64,000 nucleotides of DNA from Bacillus sp. MM2020_4 (GCF_011250555.1 NZ_JAANMZ010000005.1:122661-186660), one strand, 5' to 3'; shown: positions 35,628 through 45,462, numbered from the stretch's first letter. The notes: generated from the sequence alone by a model not told the origin. Numbers and translations: made by a program.

Positions 35628-35899
35628 ATAGGTTCTTCAGAATCATCTTGAGTACATTCTTTTCTACGAATATATTTAACAATTCTTTTCAGAATAAAAC
35701 TTCCATGTAATCCGCTTTTTTTACGGTAAAAAACCAATGGGTGAATTATTTTTGTGTTTGTTGGATCGGAAGTATTGCCCAAAAAGGAATACTCGACACC
35801 CCAAGCCAATAAAAATTTGAGTATTAATCCCAAGTAAATACTGACGTAAAGAGCATTCAGGGTATTTATATCCGAGTGGTCAATAAGTAACTGAAACAA
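35609..35899 (-). CDS. mifM: MifM-like regulatory arrest peptide upstream of yidC
   Basis: 96 aa. One membrane segment at about residues 16-38 and a C-terminal tail R-I-V-K-Y-I-R-R-K (72-80) followed by acidic D-D-S-E-E (85-89). This matches the layout of B. subtilis MifM, whose arrest segment I recall as R-I-T-T-W-I-R-K-V followed by an acidic run. MifM monitors insertase activity: when the nascent chain is not inserted, translation stalls and downstream yidC2 is induced. Start TTG at 35899 with AGAGGTGA 7 nt upstream. Length and position match MifM. Sequence identity outside the tail seems low. Confidence 0.7.
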   Translation of the reverse strand: MFQLLIDHSDINTLNALYVSIYLGLILKFLLAWGVEYSFLGNTSDPTNTKIIHPLVFYRKKSGLHGSFILKRIVKYIRRKECTQDDSEEPISFLFT

Positions 35900-36021
35900 A
35901 AATTATCACCTCTTCTTTTAAACCAATGATATGAGTATAGCCGAGAACAGCCAAATAATCAATTTAAACCGTATAAAATACTAAGTGGGAATGACTTCCT
36001 AGCTCTATTAAATGAAAAGAA

Positions 36022-36048
36022 AACACCAATTCTTCAAGAATTGGTGTT
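36022..36048 (-). terminator. Terminator of the pflBA operon
   Basis: AACACCAATTCTT and its reverse complement meet almost directly, giving a long hairpin followed by T-rich sequence on the minus strand. Confidence 0.75.
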
Positions 36049-36059
36049 TGAATTCTTCT

Positions 36060-36800
36060 TTAACGCCTTTTCCAATGGGCGGTAATCGCTTGATAAGCAT
36101 ACTCGACCTTTTCTTCAGTTGGTGGCTCGACATGTTTTAACGGATACTCGTGTCCTAGGGCTTCCCATTTATATACCCCAAGTTTATGGTAAGGAAGGAT
36201 CTCAATCTTCTCCACATTTTCAAGGGTACCAATAAACTCACCAAGTTTTTGGAGATCTTCCGGATCATCAGTAACGGTTGGCACCAATACATGACGAACC
36301 CAAATAGGAACGTTTCGATCTGATAAAAATTTTGCGAATTCAAGGATGTGGTCATTCGCCATTCCTGTCAGCTGAATATGCTTTTTCCGATTTATATGCT
36401 TTAAATCAAGAAGGACTAAATCAGTAACCGCTAAAAGTTCTTCCAGCTGCTCGATAAAAAGTTTGGAATGGGAGAAGCAGCCACCGGAAGAATCAATTGT
36501 TGTATGAATTCCTTGCCTTTTACATTCTTTGAATAATTCCGTTAGGAAAGGAATTTGCAGCAATGGCTCACCACCGCTAACAGTAATTCCTCCCCCAGAA
36601 GCCTGAATGAAAGGAAGATAGCTGATCAGATCATCCATGATTTCGGAAACAGTCATCTGCTTGCCCGTGCCGATTTCCCATGTATCTGCGTTATGGCAAA
36701 ATTGACAGCGCAATAAGCAGCCTTGGGTAAAAATTACGTAACGAATTCCTGGTCCGTCGACAGTTCCTAATGTTTCAATAGAATGAATATTTCCGTTCAT
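36060..36800 (-). CDS. pflA: Pyruvate formate-lyase activating enzyme
   Basis: A radical-SAM enzyme that installs the glycyl radical on PflB. 246 aa from the ATG at 36800 (AAAGGGG upstream). The [4Fe-4S] motif C-L-L-R-C-Q-F-C is near residue 30, followed by S-G-G-E-P-L-L-Q (SAM binding). It needs anaerobic conditions and reduced flavodoxin. It follows pflB in one operon, with a G/C hairpin in the 61-nt gap (about 36832-36856) that may damp its expression relative to pflB. Confidence 0.95.
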   Translation of the reverse strand: MNGNIHSIETLGTVDGPGIRYVIFTQGCLLRCQFCHNADTWEIGTGKQMTVSEIMDDLISYLPFIQASGGGITVSGGEPLLQIPFLTELFKECKRQGIHTTIDSSGGCFSHSKLFIEQLEELLAVTDLVLLDLKHINRKKHIQLTGMANDHILEFAKFLSDRNVPIWVRHVLVPTVTDDPEDLQKLGEFIGTLENVEKIEILPYHKLGVYKWEALGHEYPLKHVEPPTEEKVEYAYQAITAHWKRR

Positions 36801-36861
36801 GATGATGACCCCTTTCATTTATAAGGCGGGAGCTCCTCGAAATAGGGGAGCCCCAGAATAT

Positions 36862-39087
36862 TTATAGTGATTCATGGAATGTACGATTAATGACGTCTAG
36901 TTGTTGTTCTTTTGTTAGTTTAATAAAGTTCACCGCATATCCGGACACACGAATCGTTAATTGTGGGTAGAGCTCCGGATGGTCCATTGCGTCCATTAGT
37001 GTTTCGCGATTAAAGACGTTTACATTAAGATGGTGTCCTGTTTTCATTGCATATCCGTCCAAAATGGAAACTAAGTTGCGAATTTGGCTTTCTTCTTCTT
37101 TTCCAAGTGCCTTTGGTACGATGGAGAAAGTATTTGAAATTCCGTCCATTGCATAACGGTAGGGAAGCTTTGCAACAGAAGACAAAGAAGCTAATGTTCC
37201 TTTTGTATCCCGGCCATGCATTGGGTTTGCACCCGGTGCAAATGGTTCACCAGCACGGCGTCCATCAGGTGTATTACCTGTTTTCTTACCATAAACCACA
37301 TTTGAAGTGATAGTTAAAATGGACAATGTATGCACCGAATCACGATAGGTTTGGTGTTTGCGCAGTTTTTTCATAAAGGTTTCAACAATTTCAACCGCCA
37401 TGCTGTCAACACGATCATCGTTGTTTCCGTATTTAGGGAAATCACCATTTACTTCGAAATCTATAGCAATTCCGTTTTCATCACGAATGACCTTTACTTC
37501 ACCATATTTAATGGCACTTAGTGAGTCAGCGACAACACTTAAGCCGGCAATTCCGGTTGCCATGGTACGTAGAATCTCCGTATCGTGTAAAGCCATTTCT
37601 ATCCGTTCGTAGCTGTATTTATCGTGCATGTAGTGAATAATGTTTAAGGTGTTTATATATAGACCTGCAAGCCATTCCATCATTTTATCAAATTTTTGCA
37701 TGACTTCATCGTAATTTAAAACTTCTGCTGTAATTGGCTGATATTTTGGCCCGACTTGAATTTTTAATTTTTCATCGACACCACCGTTTATAGCGTAGAG
37801 CATCGCTTTAGCTAGGTTTGCACGGGCACCAAAGAATTGCATTTGTTTCCCGATTTCCATCGCCGATACACAGCAGGCAATTCCATAGTCATCACCATAT
37901 TCCGGACGCATAATCTCGTCGTTTTCATATTGAATAGAGCTAGTCTTGATGGACATCTTTGCACAATATTTCTTAAAGTTCTCAGGCAGTTGGGTTGACC
38001 ATAACACTGTTAAGTTTGGCTCTGGTGCAGGCCCTAAATTATCTAGTGTATGAAGGAATCGGAATGAGTTTTTCGTAACTAATGAACGTCCGTCAAGCGC
38101 CATACCGCCAATGGATTCCGTTACCCATGTTGGATCACCGCTAAATAATTCGTTATAGTCTGGTGTACGGGCAAATTTGACAAGACGCAGCTTCATAACA
38201 AAATGGTCCACAAGTTCCTGTGCTTCCACTTCTGTTAATCTACCATTCTGTAAATCTCTTTCAATATAGATATCTAGGAATGTAGATACCCGTCCAAGGC
38301 TCATCGCTGCACCGTTTTGCTCTTTAATGGCTGCCAAGTAGGCTAAGTATACCCATTGGAATGCTTCTTGAGCTGTTTCGGCGGGGAGGGAAATATCAAA
38401 TCCATAGCTTTTTGCAAGTTCTTTCAGTTCTTTCAATGCACGATATTGTTCGGACAGCTCTTCACGTAAGCGAATGTTATCTTCTGTCATAACGTTGCTC
38501 GTATTTTGATAATCTTTTTGTTTTTCTTTCATTAAGAAATCAACACCATATAAAGCAACACGGCGGTAATCACCAATAATGCGTCCTCGTCCATAGGCAT
38601 CAGGAAGACCGGTAATGATTCCGGCTTTGCGGGCTTTTAGCATTTCGTCTGTATAGGCATCAAAAACACCTTGATTATGTGTCTTACGAAACTCGGTAAA
38701 GAATCTCTCAATTTCAGGATTTAATTCATAGCCGTATGCTTCGCATGCTGCCTTTGCCATACGAATTCCACCAAAGGGCTGCATTGATCGATTAAAAGGT
38801 TTATCTGTTTGCACGCCCACTACTTTTTCAAGTTCTTCATCAAGATATCCTGGTCCATGTGAAGTGATAGTTGAAATGGTTTCCGTGTCCATATCAAGGA
38901 CACCGCCATTCTCACGTTCTTGTGTGGTTAGCTCCATTACCTTTTCCCATAGTTTGTTGGTTGCGTCAGTAGCTGTAGTTAAGAAGGAGTCAGCACCCTC
39001 ATATTGAATAAAGTTCTTCAAAATAAATTCGCGTACATTTACTTCTCTTGTCCAAGTTCCTTTAGAAAATCCTTGCCATTGTTCCAT
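36862..39087 (-). CDS. pflB: Formate C-acetyltransferase (pyruvate formate-lyase)
   Basis: Cleaves pyruvate with CoA to acetyl-CoA and formate without oxygen. 741 aa, full length. The adjacent catalytic cysteines are in I-A-C-C-V-S-A-M and the radical Gly is in R-V-S-G-Y-A-V-N-F near the C-terminus. ATG at 39087 follows AAGAGGTGG. A perfect Fnr-type site lies about 80 bp upstream. The formate made here is the natural substrate for the selenoenzyme FdhF at 55778. Confidence 0.96.
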   Translation of the reverse strand: MEQWQGFSKGTWTREVNVREFILKNFIQYEGADSFLTTATDATNKLWEKVMELTTQERENGGVLDMDTETISTITSHGPGYLDEELEKVVGVQTDKPFNRSMQPFGGIRMAKAACEAYGYELNPEIERFFTEFRKTHNQGVFDAYTDEMLKARKAGIITGLPDAYGRGRIIGDYRRVALYGVDFLMKEKQKDYQNTSNVMTEDNIRLREELSEQYRALKELKELAKSYGFDISLPAETAQEAFQWVYLAYLAAIKEQNGAAMSLGRVSTFLDIYIERDLQNGRLTEVEAQELVDHFVMKLRLVKFARTPDYNELFSGDPTWVTESIGGMALDGRSLVTKNSFRFLHTLDNLGPAPEPNLTVLWSTQLPENFKKYCAKMSIKTSSIQYENDEIMRPEYGDDYGIACCVSAMEIGKQMQFFGARANLAKAMLYAINGGVDEKLKIQVGPKYQPITAEVLNYDEVMQKFDKMMEWLAGLYINTLNIIHYMHDKYSYERIEMALHDTEILRTMATGIAGLSVVADSLSAIKYGEVKVIRDENGIAIDFEVNGDFPKYGNNDDRVDSMAVEIVETFMKKLRKHQTYRDSVHTLSILTITSNVVYGKKTGNTPDGRRAGEPFAPGANPMHGRDTKGTLASLSSVAKLPYRYAMDGISNTFSIVPKALGKEEESQIRNLVSILDGYAMKTGHHLNVNVFNRETLMDAMDHPELYPQLTIRVSGYAVNFIKLTKEQQLDVINRTFHESL

Positions 39088-39165
39088 GATTATCCACCTC
39101 TTAGATTTGATAAATTATATAACAGATTAGTTATTTATATCTTAGTTAGAGTATAACAGTGTGAA

Positions 39166-39181
39166 TGTGAAAAGTCTCACA
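39166..39181 (-). promoter_or_regulatory. Fnr-type operator upstream of pflB
   Basis: TGTGA-N6-TCACA, perfect on both arms. On the minus strand a -10-like TAAGAT at 39144-39139 would put this site near -41.5, the class II activation position of Fnr. The remaining non-coding stretch 39182-39391 is A/T rich and contains no gene; a weak Rex-like TTGTTAA near 39269 is the only other pattern I saw. Confidence 0.7.
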
Positions 39182-39391
39182 TAAAAAGGATGTAATTGTT
39201 AAGATATTGTGAAGTAGTGCAAAATGAGGGTTTATTGCGGATAAATTTGAAGAAGTTGTGAACTTGATTGTTAATAATTAATAAACTGTACTATAAAAAT
39301 ATACACGATATTAAAATCTGTTTTATAAAAAGAATTCAAAATATCAATGCTTTAATAGTGAAAATAAATGAAACAGTGCCATTTGATAAAT

Positions 39392-39421
39392 AAAAAAAAG
39401 CAGGTAAGAGGCAACCCGCTT
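39392..39421 (-). terminator. Terminator after the cupredoxin gene
   Basis: On the minus strand AGCGGGT pairs with ACCTGCT (one G-T), followed by eight T. Confidence 0.75.
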
Positions 39422-39874
39422 TTAATCAACCACAATATAGGCAATCATTGGCCCATTATGGGACCTGTCTGAATGGACCTCACAGATTAAGCGGTAGGTC
39501 CCCGCTTTCTCGAATTGAAGGGGAACTGTCGTTTCCTTCCCCTTTTTCACTGTGCCTTTAATCTTGGTCCCTTCAATATAAAATGGATGCTTTTCACCAT
39601 TTATTCCACTAATGAATAGCTTTACTTTTTCCCCTTTTTCAAGAAACACGGTGCTAGGGTCCCAACGGTAGGATTCTAGTTCTTTCCCATCCTTCGTGGT
39701 TGTCTTGAATTCTCCAGTCACCATATGAATTTCACGAATCTCTTTATCTGATTGTTGATTAAACACGGTGGTATCGCCAGCTTTTAACATGAACCAAGCG
39801 GAAATACTGGCGATGACGATGCCGACAGCTAAAAAGAATAGTAGTGTTTCTTTCTTTAAGACTAAGAATTTCAT
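39422..39874 (-). CDS. Membrane-anchored cupredoxin-domain protein
   Basis: 150 aa. An N-terminal membrane anchor at about residues 10-30, then a single beta-sandwich domain. Likely type 1 copper ligands are His in E-K-H-P-F, and Cys, His and Met in I-C-E-V-H followed by P-M near residue 143. A single-Cys pattern argues against CuA. It is probably an extracellular copper electron carrier or copper-binding factor. It lies between pflB and mprF as a single gene. A Sco-type copper chaperone is encoded at 48106. Confidence 0.72.
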   Translation of the reverse strand: MKFLVLKKETLLFFLAVGIVIASISAWFMLKAGDTTVFNQQSDKEIREIHMVTGEFKTTTKDGKELESYRWDPSTVFLEKGEKVKLFISGINGEKHPFYIEGTKIKGTVKKGKETTVPLQFEKAGTYRLICEVHSDRSHNGPMIAYIVVD

Positions 39875-40134
39875 GTATAAAATAACCCCCTCGATAATTT
39901 GTCCTATTTATACTTATGCATAGAAGGTAAGTAAACTTGTCTCTTTTAAAAAACTTTTATTACTTTGTTCCTCTTTTCGAAATATTCTATAGAAGCAATG
40001 GGATTACGCAAAAGATGGTTGAACCTTATCTAAACTGTCTACAATTAAACTAAGCCGTGTTGGAATATATTTCTTTGTTTTTACTGGCGAAGAGTTTATA
40101 GTAAAATCAGGAATGAAAAAAATAGGTGGTAATC

Positions 40135-42666
40135 TTGTTGGGGATTAAAAAAGAAAAGGTTCTAAAAGTGGCCAAATTTATCTTTCCATTATTATTATTA
40201 ATTTTCGCTATTATTGAGATAAGAAAATTCACCGGAAATTTAAATGGTCAATTACTCAAAAATGAAATCAATCAACTGAATATTTGGAGTTTATTATTGA
40301 TCCTGATCGTTACCTTTGCTGCTGTTTTACCGATGCTGCTTTATGATGTCATCTTAGTGAGAATATTAAAGTTAAAGGTTTCAAAAAGAGAACTGCTGGA
40401 ACAATCATTTATCGCTAATTCCTTTTCTAATTTAATCGGTTTTGGCGGATTAATTGGTGCCATGCTAAGAACCTACTTTTTTCATAAGCTAGAAAAGGAC
40501 AAGCGGAGACTTTTAGGGATAATTGCTTCTGTGTCGCTCTATTACCTTACGGGAATTTCTCTTCTTACCTGGATTGTTACCATTCACTATCGAAATTTTC
40601 CGCTGTTTGTGGAAACCAAATGGCTTTATTTCGCCGTTGTAGGGGTAGGTTTGTATTTACCTGTTTTCTTAATAATACATATGATTAAGTCAAAAAAGGA
40701 CAATCAGACATTGATTACCACGAATGAAACAATCAAGCTAGTCATTGTCTCCGTTGTTGAGTGGTTCGCTGTTTTTATAGCTATATTTGTTTTAAGCAGG
40801 ATCCTTGGTATTTCAATCACGTTTGAAAATTTATTTCCGGTATATGTTGTGGCCGCATGTGCGGGTATTATCAGTATGATTCCCGGCGGGCTTGGTTCTT
40901 TTGATTTAGTCTTTATTTGGGGGATGCAGGATTTACACGTGCCCGAAGAGAAATTCCTCGTCTTGCTTTTGTTATATCGCATTGGTTACTATTTCATCCC
41001 ATTTTTGGTCAGCTTAATCTTTTTTGTTAAACTTTACTGGCAAAGGTGGAACCAATCCTGGAACTACCTTCCTAAAGCAATTGTTCAAGGATTAAGTCAT
41101 GTCATTTTAACCATGCTCGTATTTCTATCGGGGTTGATTTTACTGTTATCGGCGAGTGTTCCGGGAATTATGTCGAGGCTTAAAATTGCTCAGGAATTGT
41201 TGTCCTTTCCAATTATTAATGTGTCACATCAACTTTCGGTAGCAGCTGGTTTTTTACTGTTAGGTTTATCACGCGGCATTGAATACAGCGTGAAAAGAAC
41301 CTATGATTTGACCATGCTTGCGCTAATTCTGGCTGCTTTATTCTCCATTTTTAAAGGGATTGACTATGAAGAGGCCATCTTTTTAATCATCGTTGCGTTG
41401 CTGTTGAGAATGTCAAAAGGGCAATTTTATCGAGAAAGTTATGTCCTCACATGGGGAAAAACCATTTTCGATGTGACGGTGATTTTGGTCCTTACTTCCA
41501 TGTATATTTTGATCGGATATTTAAACTTGCCGATAGCAAAATTAACGATACCAACAAAATTCATACCATATGTCATTGTCGATTATCGAGACTTGTTCAA
41601 GAGTGCAGGCATTGGCCTCGTAATTGCAGTTTTGATCTTGTTTGCCGGCTATTTGATCAGTCTGCCAAAAAAGTGGAAATTCGAAAGATCGATCGGTCAT
41701 GAAAAAGAAATAATGAGCCATTTTACCAAATATAAAGGAAAAGTGTTATCCCATTTAATCTTTTTGCATGATAAATATATTTTCTGGAATAGCGGGAAAA
41801 ATGTTTTAATCCCGTTCCAAAAATACGCGGATAAATTAGTCATCCTAGGCGACCCGGTTGGGGAGAAAAAGGAATTATCAAATGCAATCGAAGAATTTCA
41901 AGAACTTGCCGACCTATACGGTTATACCCCCGTCTTTTATCAAGTGAGTGATGAGATGCTTCCATATTTACACGGTCATGGCTTTGCCTTTTTTAAATTG
42001 GGTGAAGAGGCCTTTGTGGATTTGAAGACTTTCACACTTTCTGGAAATAAAATGAAGGGATTAAGAGCCCTAAAGAATAAATTCAGCCGTGATCAGTTCC
42101 ACTTTGAATTAGTAAAACCTCCTTATTCGTCAGAACTGTTAGGAGAATTAAGGGGAATTTCAAATGAATGGCTGCAAGGTAGAAAAGAAAAGGCGTTTTC
42201 GCTCGGATTCTTTGATGAACATTATTTAAATAAGGCACCTATTGCTATTGTCACTGATGAGAATAAGCGGATTCTTGGTTTCATGAGCATCATGCATGTT
42301 TATGATGATTATCAAACGATCTCTGTTGATTTAATGAGAGTGATACCTGATGCACCATCAGGTACCATCGATTTTCTGTTTCTTTCGTTAATTGACTGGG
42401 CAAAGGAACAAGGGTATGACCGCTTTAATATGGGGATGGCCCCACTTTCGAATGTGGGCCTTTCAAGGTTTTCCTTTTTAAGTGAGAAAATAGCAGCACA
42501 AATTTTCTTACATGGCCATTTTATTTATCATTTCCAAGGCCTGAGAAAGTTTAAGCAAAAATATACAAATAGTTGGGAGCCGAAATATTTAGCTTACAGA
42601 AGAAAATCGTCTCTTCCCTTTATAATGGCCCAAATTACATTATTAATTTCTAAAAAAAGGACATGA
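40135..42666 (+). CDS. mprF: Phosphatidylglycerol lysyltransferase / flippase MprF
   Basis: Adds lysine (or alanine) from aminoacyl-tRNA to phosphatidylglycerol and flips the lipid, reducing binding of cationic peptides. About 843 aa. Residues 1-520 form the multi-span flippase domain with G-G-L-G-S-F-D; the last 300 residues are the cytosolic GNAT-like synthase with R-K-E-K-A-F-S-L-G-F-F and F-N-M-G-M-A-P-L. The start is TTG at 40135 or 40138 after GGTGG; the GTG at 40126 overlaps that site. Single gene with a terminator after it. Confidence 0.92.
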   Translation: MLGIKKEKVLKVAKFIFPLLLLIFAIIEIRKFTGNLNGQLLKNEINQLNIWSLLLILIVTFAAVLPMLLYDVILVRILKLKVSKRELLEQSFIANSFSNLIGFGGLIGAMLRTYFFHKLEKDKRRLLGIIASVSLYYLTGISLLTWIVTIHYRNFPLFVETKWLYFAVVGVGLYLPVFLIIHMIKSKKDNQTLITTNETIKLVIVSVVEWFAVFIAIFVLSRILGISITFENLFPVYVVAACAGIISMIPGGLGSFDLVFIWGMQDLHVPEEKFLVLLLLYRIGYYFIPFLVSLIFFVKLYWQRWNQSWNYLPKAIVQGLSHVILTMLVFLSGLILLLSASVPGIMSRLKIAQELLSFPIINVSHQLSVAAGFLLLGLSRGIEYSVKRTYDLTMLALILAALFSIFKGIDYEEAIFLIIVALLLRMSKGQFYRESYVLTWGKTIFDVTVILVLTSMYILIGYLNLPIAKLTIPTKFIPYVIVDYRDLFKSAGIGLVIAVLILFAGYLISLPKKWKFERSIGHEKEIMSHFTKYKGKVLSHLIFLHDKYIFWNSGKNVLIPFQKYADKLVILGDPVGEKKELSNAIEEFQELADLYGYTPVFYQVSDEMLPYLHGHGFAFFKLGEEAFVDLKTFTLSGNKMKGLRALKNKFSRDQFHFELVKPPYSSELLGELRGISNEWLQGRKEKAFSLGFFDEHYLNKAPIAIVTDENKRILGFMSIMHVYDDYQTISVDLMRVIPDAPSGTIDFLFLSLIDWAKEQGYDRFNMGMAPLSNVGLSRFSFLSEKIAAQIFLHGHFIYHFQGLRKFKQKYTNSWEPKYLAYRRKSSLPFIMAQITLLISKKRT

Positions 42667-42671
42667 AAGTT

Positions 42672-42702
42672 AACCGGTAGGATATTCCTATCGGTTTTTT
42701 CT
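42672..42702 (+). terminator. Terminator after mprF
   Basis: AACCGGTAGGA pairs with TCCTATCGGTT (one G-T) with a short loop, then TTTT. Confidence 0.8.
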
Positions 42703-42769
42703 CTTTATTTTTTTGAAGAATCTGTTAAAATCGAATAGGGATAAATTGTAATGTAAGGGTGTTTATTTA

Positions 42770-43945
42770 TTGAAAAAATTTGTTAGCTGTACCATCATTT
42801 TGCTCTTCCTATTTACAACACAAATAAAAACCTTTGCTGCTGAACCAGTCCAATTGGATTTAAAAAGTGAAGGGGCCGTTCTGTTAGATTCTGACACGGG
42901 TGCTGTTCTTTATGCTAAAAATGCCAATGAAAAAATGTACCCGGCAAGCCTTACGAAAATTGCTACTGCCATCTATGCCATTGAAAAGGGGAATTTAGAT
43001 GGAATCGTGACTGTCAGCAAGAATGCCGCAAGCCAAGACGGTACGCGAGTATATTTAAATGAAGGGGAACAGGCTCCGTTAAAGAAGTTGATTCAAGGCA
43101 TGCTTATTAATTCAGGGAATGATGCTGCAATGGCAATTGCAGAACATCTCGATGGCACAGTGGATCATTTTGCTGAAAATCTAAATGATTATTTGAAGAA
43201 TAAGATTGGTGTTAACAATACGCATTTCACCAATCCTAATGGATTGTTTGATGAAAACCATTACACCACGGCGATGGATTTAGCCTTAATTACCAATTAT
43301 GCAATCAAGAATCCCGTTTTTGCAGAAATATTTGGGACGAAGGTACTGGAATGGCAGGGTCAGTCTTGGGCGTCTACACTATATACCCATCACCGAATGC
43401 TAAAAGGGGAGCTCCCCTATCCTGAGGTAACAGGGGGGAAGACGGGTTATACAGATGAAACAAAACAAACATTAGCCACTACTGCTGATAACGGAAAAAT
43501 TAGGCTGACAGCGATTGTGTTAAAGTCGAATTTAAAAAATGATAAGTATAAGGATACCGCCTTATTATTGGATTACGGTTTTAAGGCATATCAGCACTCA
43601 ACCATTAAACAGGGAGAAATTTATACAGCCGAAAATAAAGAATTTTTTCCGGAACACGATACTCTTATTACCGAAGATGTTGCAGGTTGTACGAAAAAAA
43701 TCAATCCTGACGGAGTACTTTTGATAGAAAATCATGAAGGACAGTCCATCCAGTCAATTCAATTAAAGGATAAAGAGGAGCCTAAAGTGAAAATAGCTCC
43801 CATAAAAGAAGGTAATACGAAGGAAAGTAAAACAAAAGAAAAAAATCTACAAATTTTAAATAGTAATGTATTCTTTGGGTTAACAATTCTTGCATTAGTA
43901 GCGGCAGTCATTGGTTTTCGCAAGAAAGGGGCGAGTAAATACTGA
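42770..43945 (+). CDS. D-alanyl-D-alanine carboxypeptidase (PBP5/DacF type)
   Basis: A penicillin-binding DD-carboxypeptidase trimming peptidoglycan stem peptides, 391 aa. Signal peptide over residues 1-24; S-x-x-K with Ser60 and Lys63 in P-A-S-L-T-K; S-G-N in I-N-S-G-N-D-A-A; and K-T-G in G-G-K-T-G-Y-T. A C-terminal beta domain, a Lys/Glu-rich linker, and a final membrane segment (about 362-383) anchor it. Start TTG at 42770 with AAGGGTG upstream. Alone between two strong terminators. It could be dacF-like, but there is no spoIIA neighbour. Confidence 0.88.
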   Translation: MKKFVSCTIILLFLFTTQIKTFAAEPVQLDLKSEGAVLLDSDTGAVLYAKNANEKMYPASLTKIATAIYAIEKGNLDGIVTVSKNAASQDGTRVYLNEGEQAPLKKLIQGMLINSGNDAAMAIAEHLDGTVDHFAENLNDYLKNKIGVNNTHFTNPNGLFDENHYTTAMDLALITNYAIKNPVFAEIFGTKVLEWQGQSWASTLYTHHRMLKGELPYPEVTGGKTGYTDETKQTLATTADNGKIRLTAIVLKSNLKNDKYKDTALLLDYGFKAYQHSTIKQGEIYTAENKEFFPEHDTLITEDVAGCTKKINPDGVLLIENHEGQSIQSIQLKDKEEPKVKIAPIKEGNTKESKTKEKNLQILNSNVFFGLTILALVAAVIGFRKKGASKY

Positions 43946-43956
43946 TTCTTATATGA

Positions 43957-43997
43957 AATAGGCCATGGAAAGAAACTCCTTTCCATGGCCTATTTTT
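43957..43997. terminator. Bidirectional terminator
   Basis: A perfect 16-bp stem AATAGGCCATGGAAAG/CTTTCCATGGCCTATT with T tail, between the carboxypeptidase gene and the convergent GerP-like gene. Confidence 0.9.
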
Positions 43998-44258
43998 TTA
44001 GGTTTGCCTATCGACTGTCATTGGTCGGGAGTCGAAGGAGGAGGGAGAGTCGATTTGGTCTTTATCATCGACAAAGCTTCTCGTACCTATAAAGTCACTT
44101 TTGTCACCAAAGTTTTGCCCGTAGCCCTGATTTTTTTTATCTGAATTATGCCATTCAGCTAATAGATTCTGCCCAATATTTACGGCAGATGCATTTTCAA
44201 AGGAATTAATTTTAATCATAAATATATTTATATTTATATATGGAATCGGTACTGGCAT
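43998..44258 (-). CDS. GerPA/GerPF-like spore germination protein
   Basis: 86 aa. The N-terminus M-P-V-P-I-P-Y-I-N-I-N-I-F and the segment S-F-E-N-A-S-A-V-N-I-G-Q-N-L resemble the small GerPA/GerPF family (short, Asn-rich, with an N-I-G/N-F-G core), which act in coat permeability to germinants. ATG at 44258 follows GGAGGAGATTAG. It is divergent from the Hsp20 gene, and a GerPC-like gene is close by at 45050. Family call moderate. Confidence 0.6.
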   Translation of the reverse strand: MPVPIPYININIFMIKINSFENASAVNIGQNLLAEWHNSDKKNQGYGQNFGDKSDFIGTRSFVDDKDQIDSPSSFDSRPMTVDRQT

Positions 44259-44436
44259 CTAATCTCCTCCTTTTTCCTTGCTAATAACTATATGCGATTT
44301 TTTAATGTTTATGAAACAGGCATAATAGTTGGATTAAATTTCGAATTAGATTAGTAAGATGGAAGTAGGAGCGATAAATATTAATTTCCTTTTTTACTCC
44401 ACACATATTTAAGAGGAAAGAAAGGGGTGTGGATTG

Positions 44437-44925
44437 ATGGAGATGGATAAATTAAAACAATGGATGGACATTGCCAAGAATATGCATGGGGGAGACTTCT
44501 GGAATAATATATTTGATCAAGATTTCGCAAAGCAATTTATGAACGAACAACAATTCACCCAGCCGTCTGCCAATACTAACGGACCATCTGGTCGTGAGGA
44601 GAAAACCACGCGTACATTCCCGGTCATTGATGTATTAGAGAATGCGAATGAGGTGGTGGTTATGATTGAAGTTCCCGGAGTTAGGAAGGAAAACCTGGAA
44701 TTAGGGCTAAACGGCACAATCCTCACCGTCAAAGGAAAGGCATTACCAATCCATCCGCAATTAAATTTAACCTACTCAGAAAGATTTTATGGAGAATTCC
44801 AAAGACAAATCACCTTACCGGATTCTGTTAGTCCCAATCAATTAAATGCAAAGTTTTGGAACGGTATCCTTTTCGTTAGTTATCAAAGAACAGTTGAAAA
44901 AGGAGAAATTATTCCTATCGACTAA
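44437..44925 (+). CDS. Hsp20 / alpha-crystallin small heat-shock protein
   Basis: 162 aa. The alpha-crystallin domain is at about residues 65-160, with V-M-I-E-V-P-G-V-R-K-E-N-L-E-L near its start and R-Q-I-T-L-P-D-S-V. A helical, Asn/Gln-rich N-terminal arm precedes it. The C-terminal I-x-I tail is I-I-P-I. ATG at 44437 (AAAGGGGTG 8 nt upstream). Bacillus CotM and related coat proteins belong to this family, and the neighbours are GerP-like, so a spore-coat role is plausible but inferred. Confidence 0.85.
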   Translation: MEMDKLKQWMDIAKNMHGGDFWNNIFDQDFAKQFMNEQQFTQPSANTNGPSGREEKTTRTFPVIDVLENANEVVVMIEVPGVRKENLELGLNGTILTVKGKALPIHPQLNLTYSERFYGEFQRQITLPDSVSPNQLNAKFWNGILFVSYQRTVEKGEIIPID

Positions 44926-44952
44926 ACTGATTTTGCCCTGAGATCTTTGACG

Positions 44953-44979
44953 ATCGAACATTTATGTTCGATTATTTCA
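44953..44979 (+). terminator. Terminator-like hairpin after hsp20
   Basis: ATCGAACAT pairs with ATGTTCGAT around TT, followed by TATTTC. A weak T tail. Confidence 0.45.
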
Positions 44980-45049
44980 TGATTGGACATGTTTAGCTGT
45001 TTTCTCTATATAAATGTAAGTAAGGTATAAAATAAGGGAGTTTGTGAGC

Positions 45050-45460
45050 ATGTCACTTAGAGATGTATTCCTATTATTCAGTAAAAATGATGGAGAAAAG
45101 GAATTAAAGAAAAAGTTACTTTCCTTAGAAAGTAATATCGAAGAGTTAAAAAAATCGCTGCACGACTTCCAAGAACAAAAGGAAAAGGATTACAAGCCAC
45201 CAGAACCGCCAATCATCATTGAAAAAATAAATATAGAAAAAATAATTTTAGATAAATATGAACTAAATAACAATTTTGGGCAGCTTGGAATTAAAGAATT
45301 AAAAGGGAAATTAAATATAGGGGCGACATATGGGAGTGAATTTACCCCCAAGTTTGATGAAGAAGATAAAATAGAAGAGGTGCGGAATGAAAAAATGAAA
45401 TCAAGCTCTAAAGAAAGGGGTCCTAAGGTCAATATTCACGCGAAAAAGGAGAATCAATAA
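45050..45460 (+). CDS. GerPC-like coiled-coil spore protein
   Basis: 136 aa. Residues about 13-45 form a charged coiled coil (E-L-K-K-K-L-L-S-L-E-S), then a P-P-E-P-P linker and a beta segment I-I-I-E-K-I-N-I-E-K-I ending in G-K-L-N-I-G-A-T-Y-G. The order coiled coil, proline linker, I-E-K-I, L-N-I-G matches GerPC, although shorter. ATG at 45050 has AAGGGAG 9 nt upstream; the GTG at 45044 is less likely. It may pair with the GerPA/PF-like protein at 43998. Confidence 0.5.
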   Translation: MSLRDVFLLFSKNDGEKELKKKLLSLESNIEELKKSLHDFQEQKEKDYKPPEPPIIIEKINIEKIILDKYELNNNFGQLGIKELKGKLNIGATYGSEFTPKFDEEDKIEEVRNEKMKSSSKERGPKVNIHAKKENQ

Positions 45461-45462
45461 AA

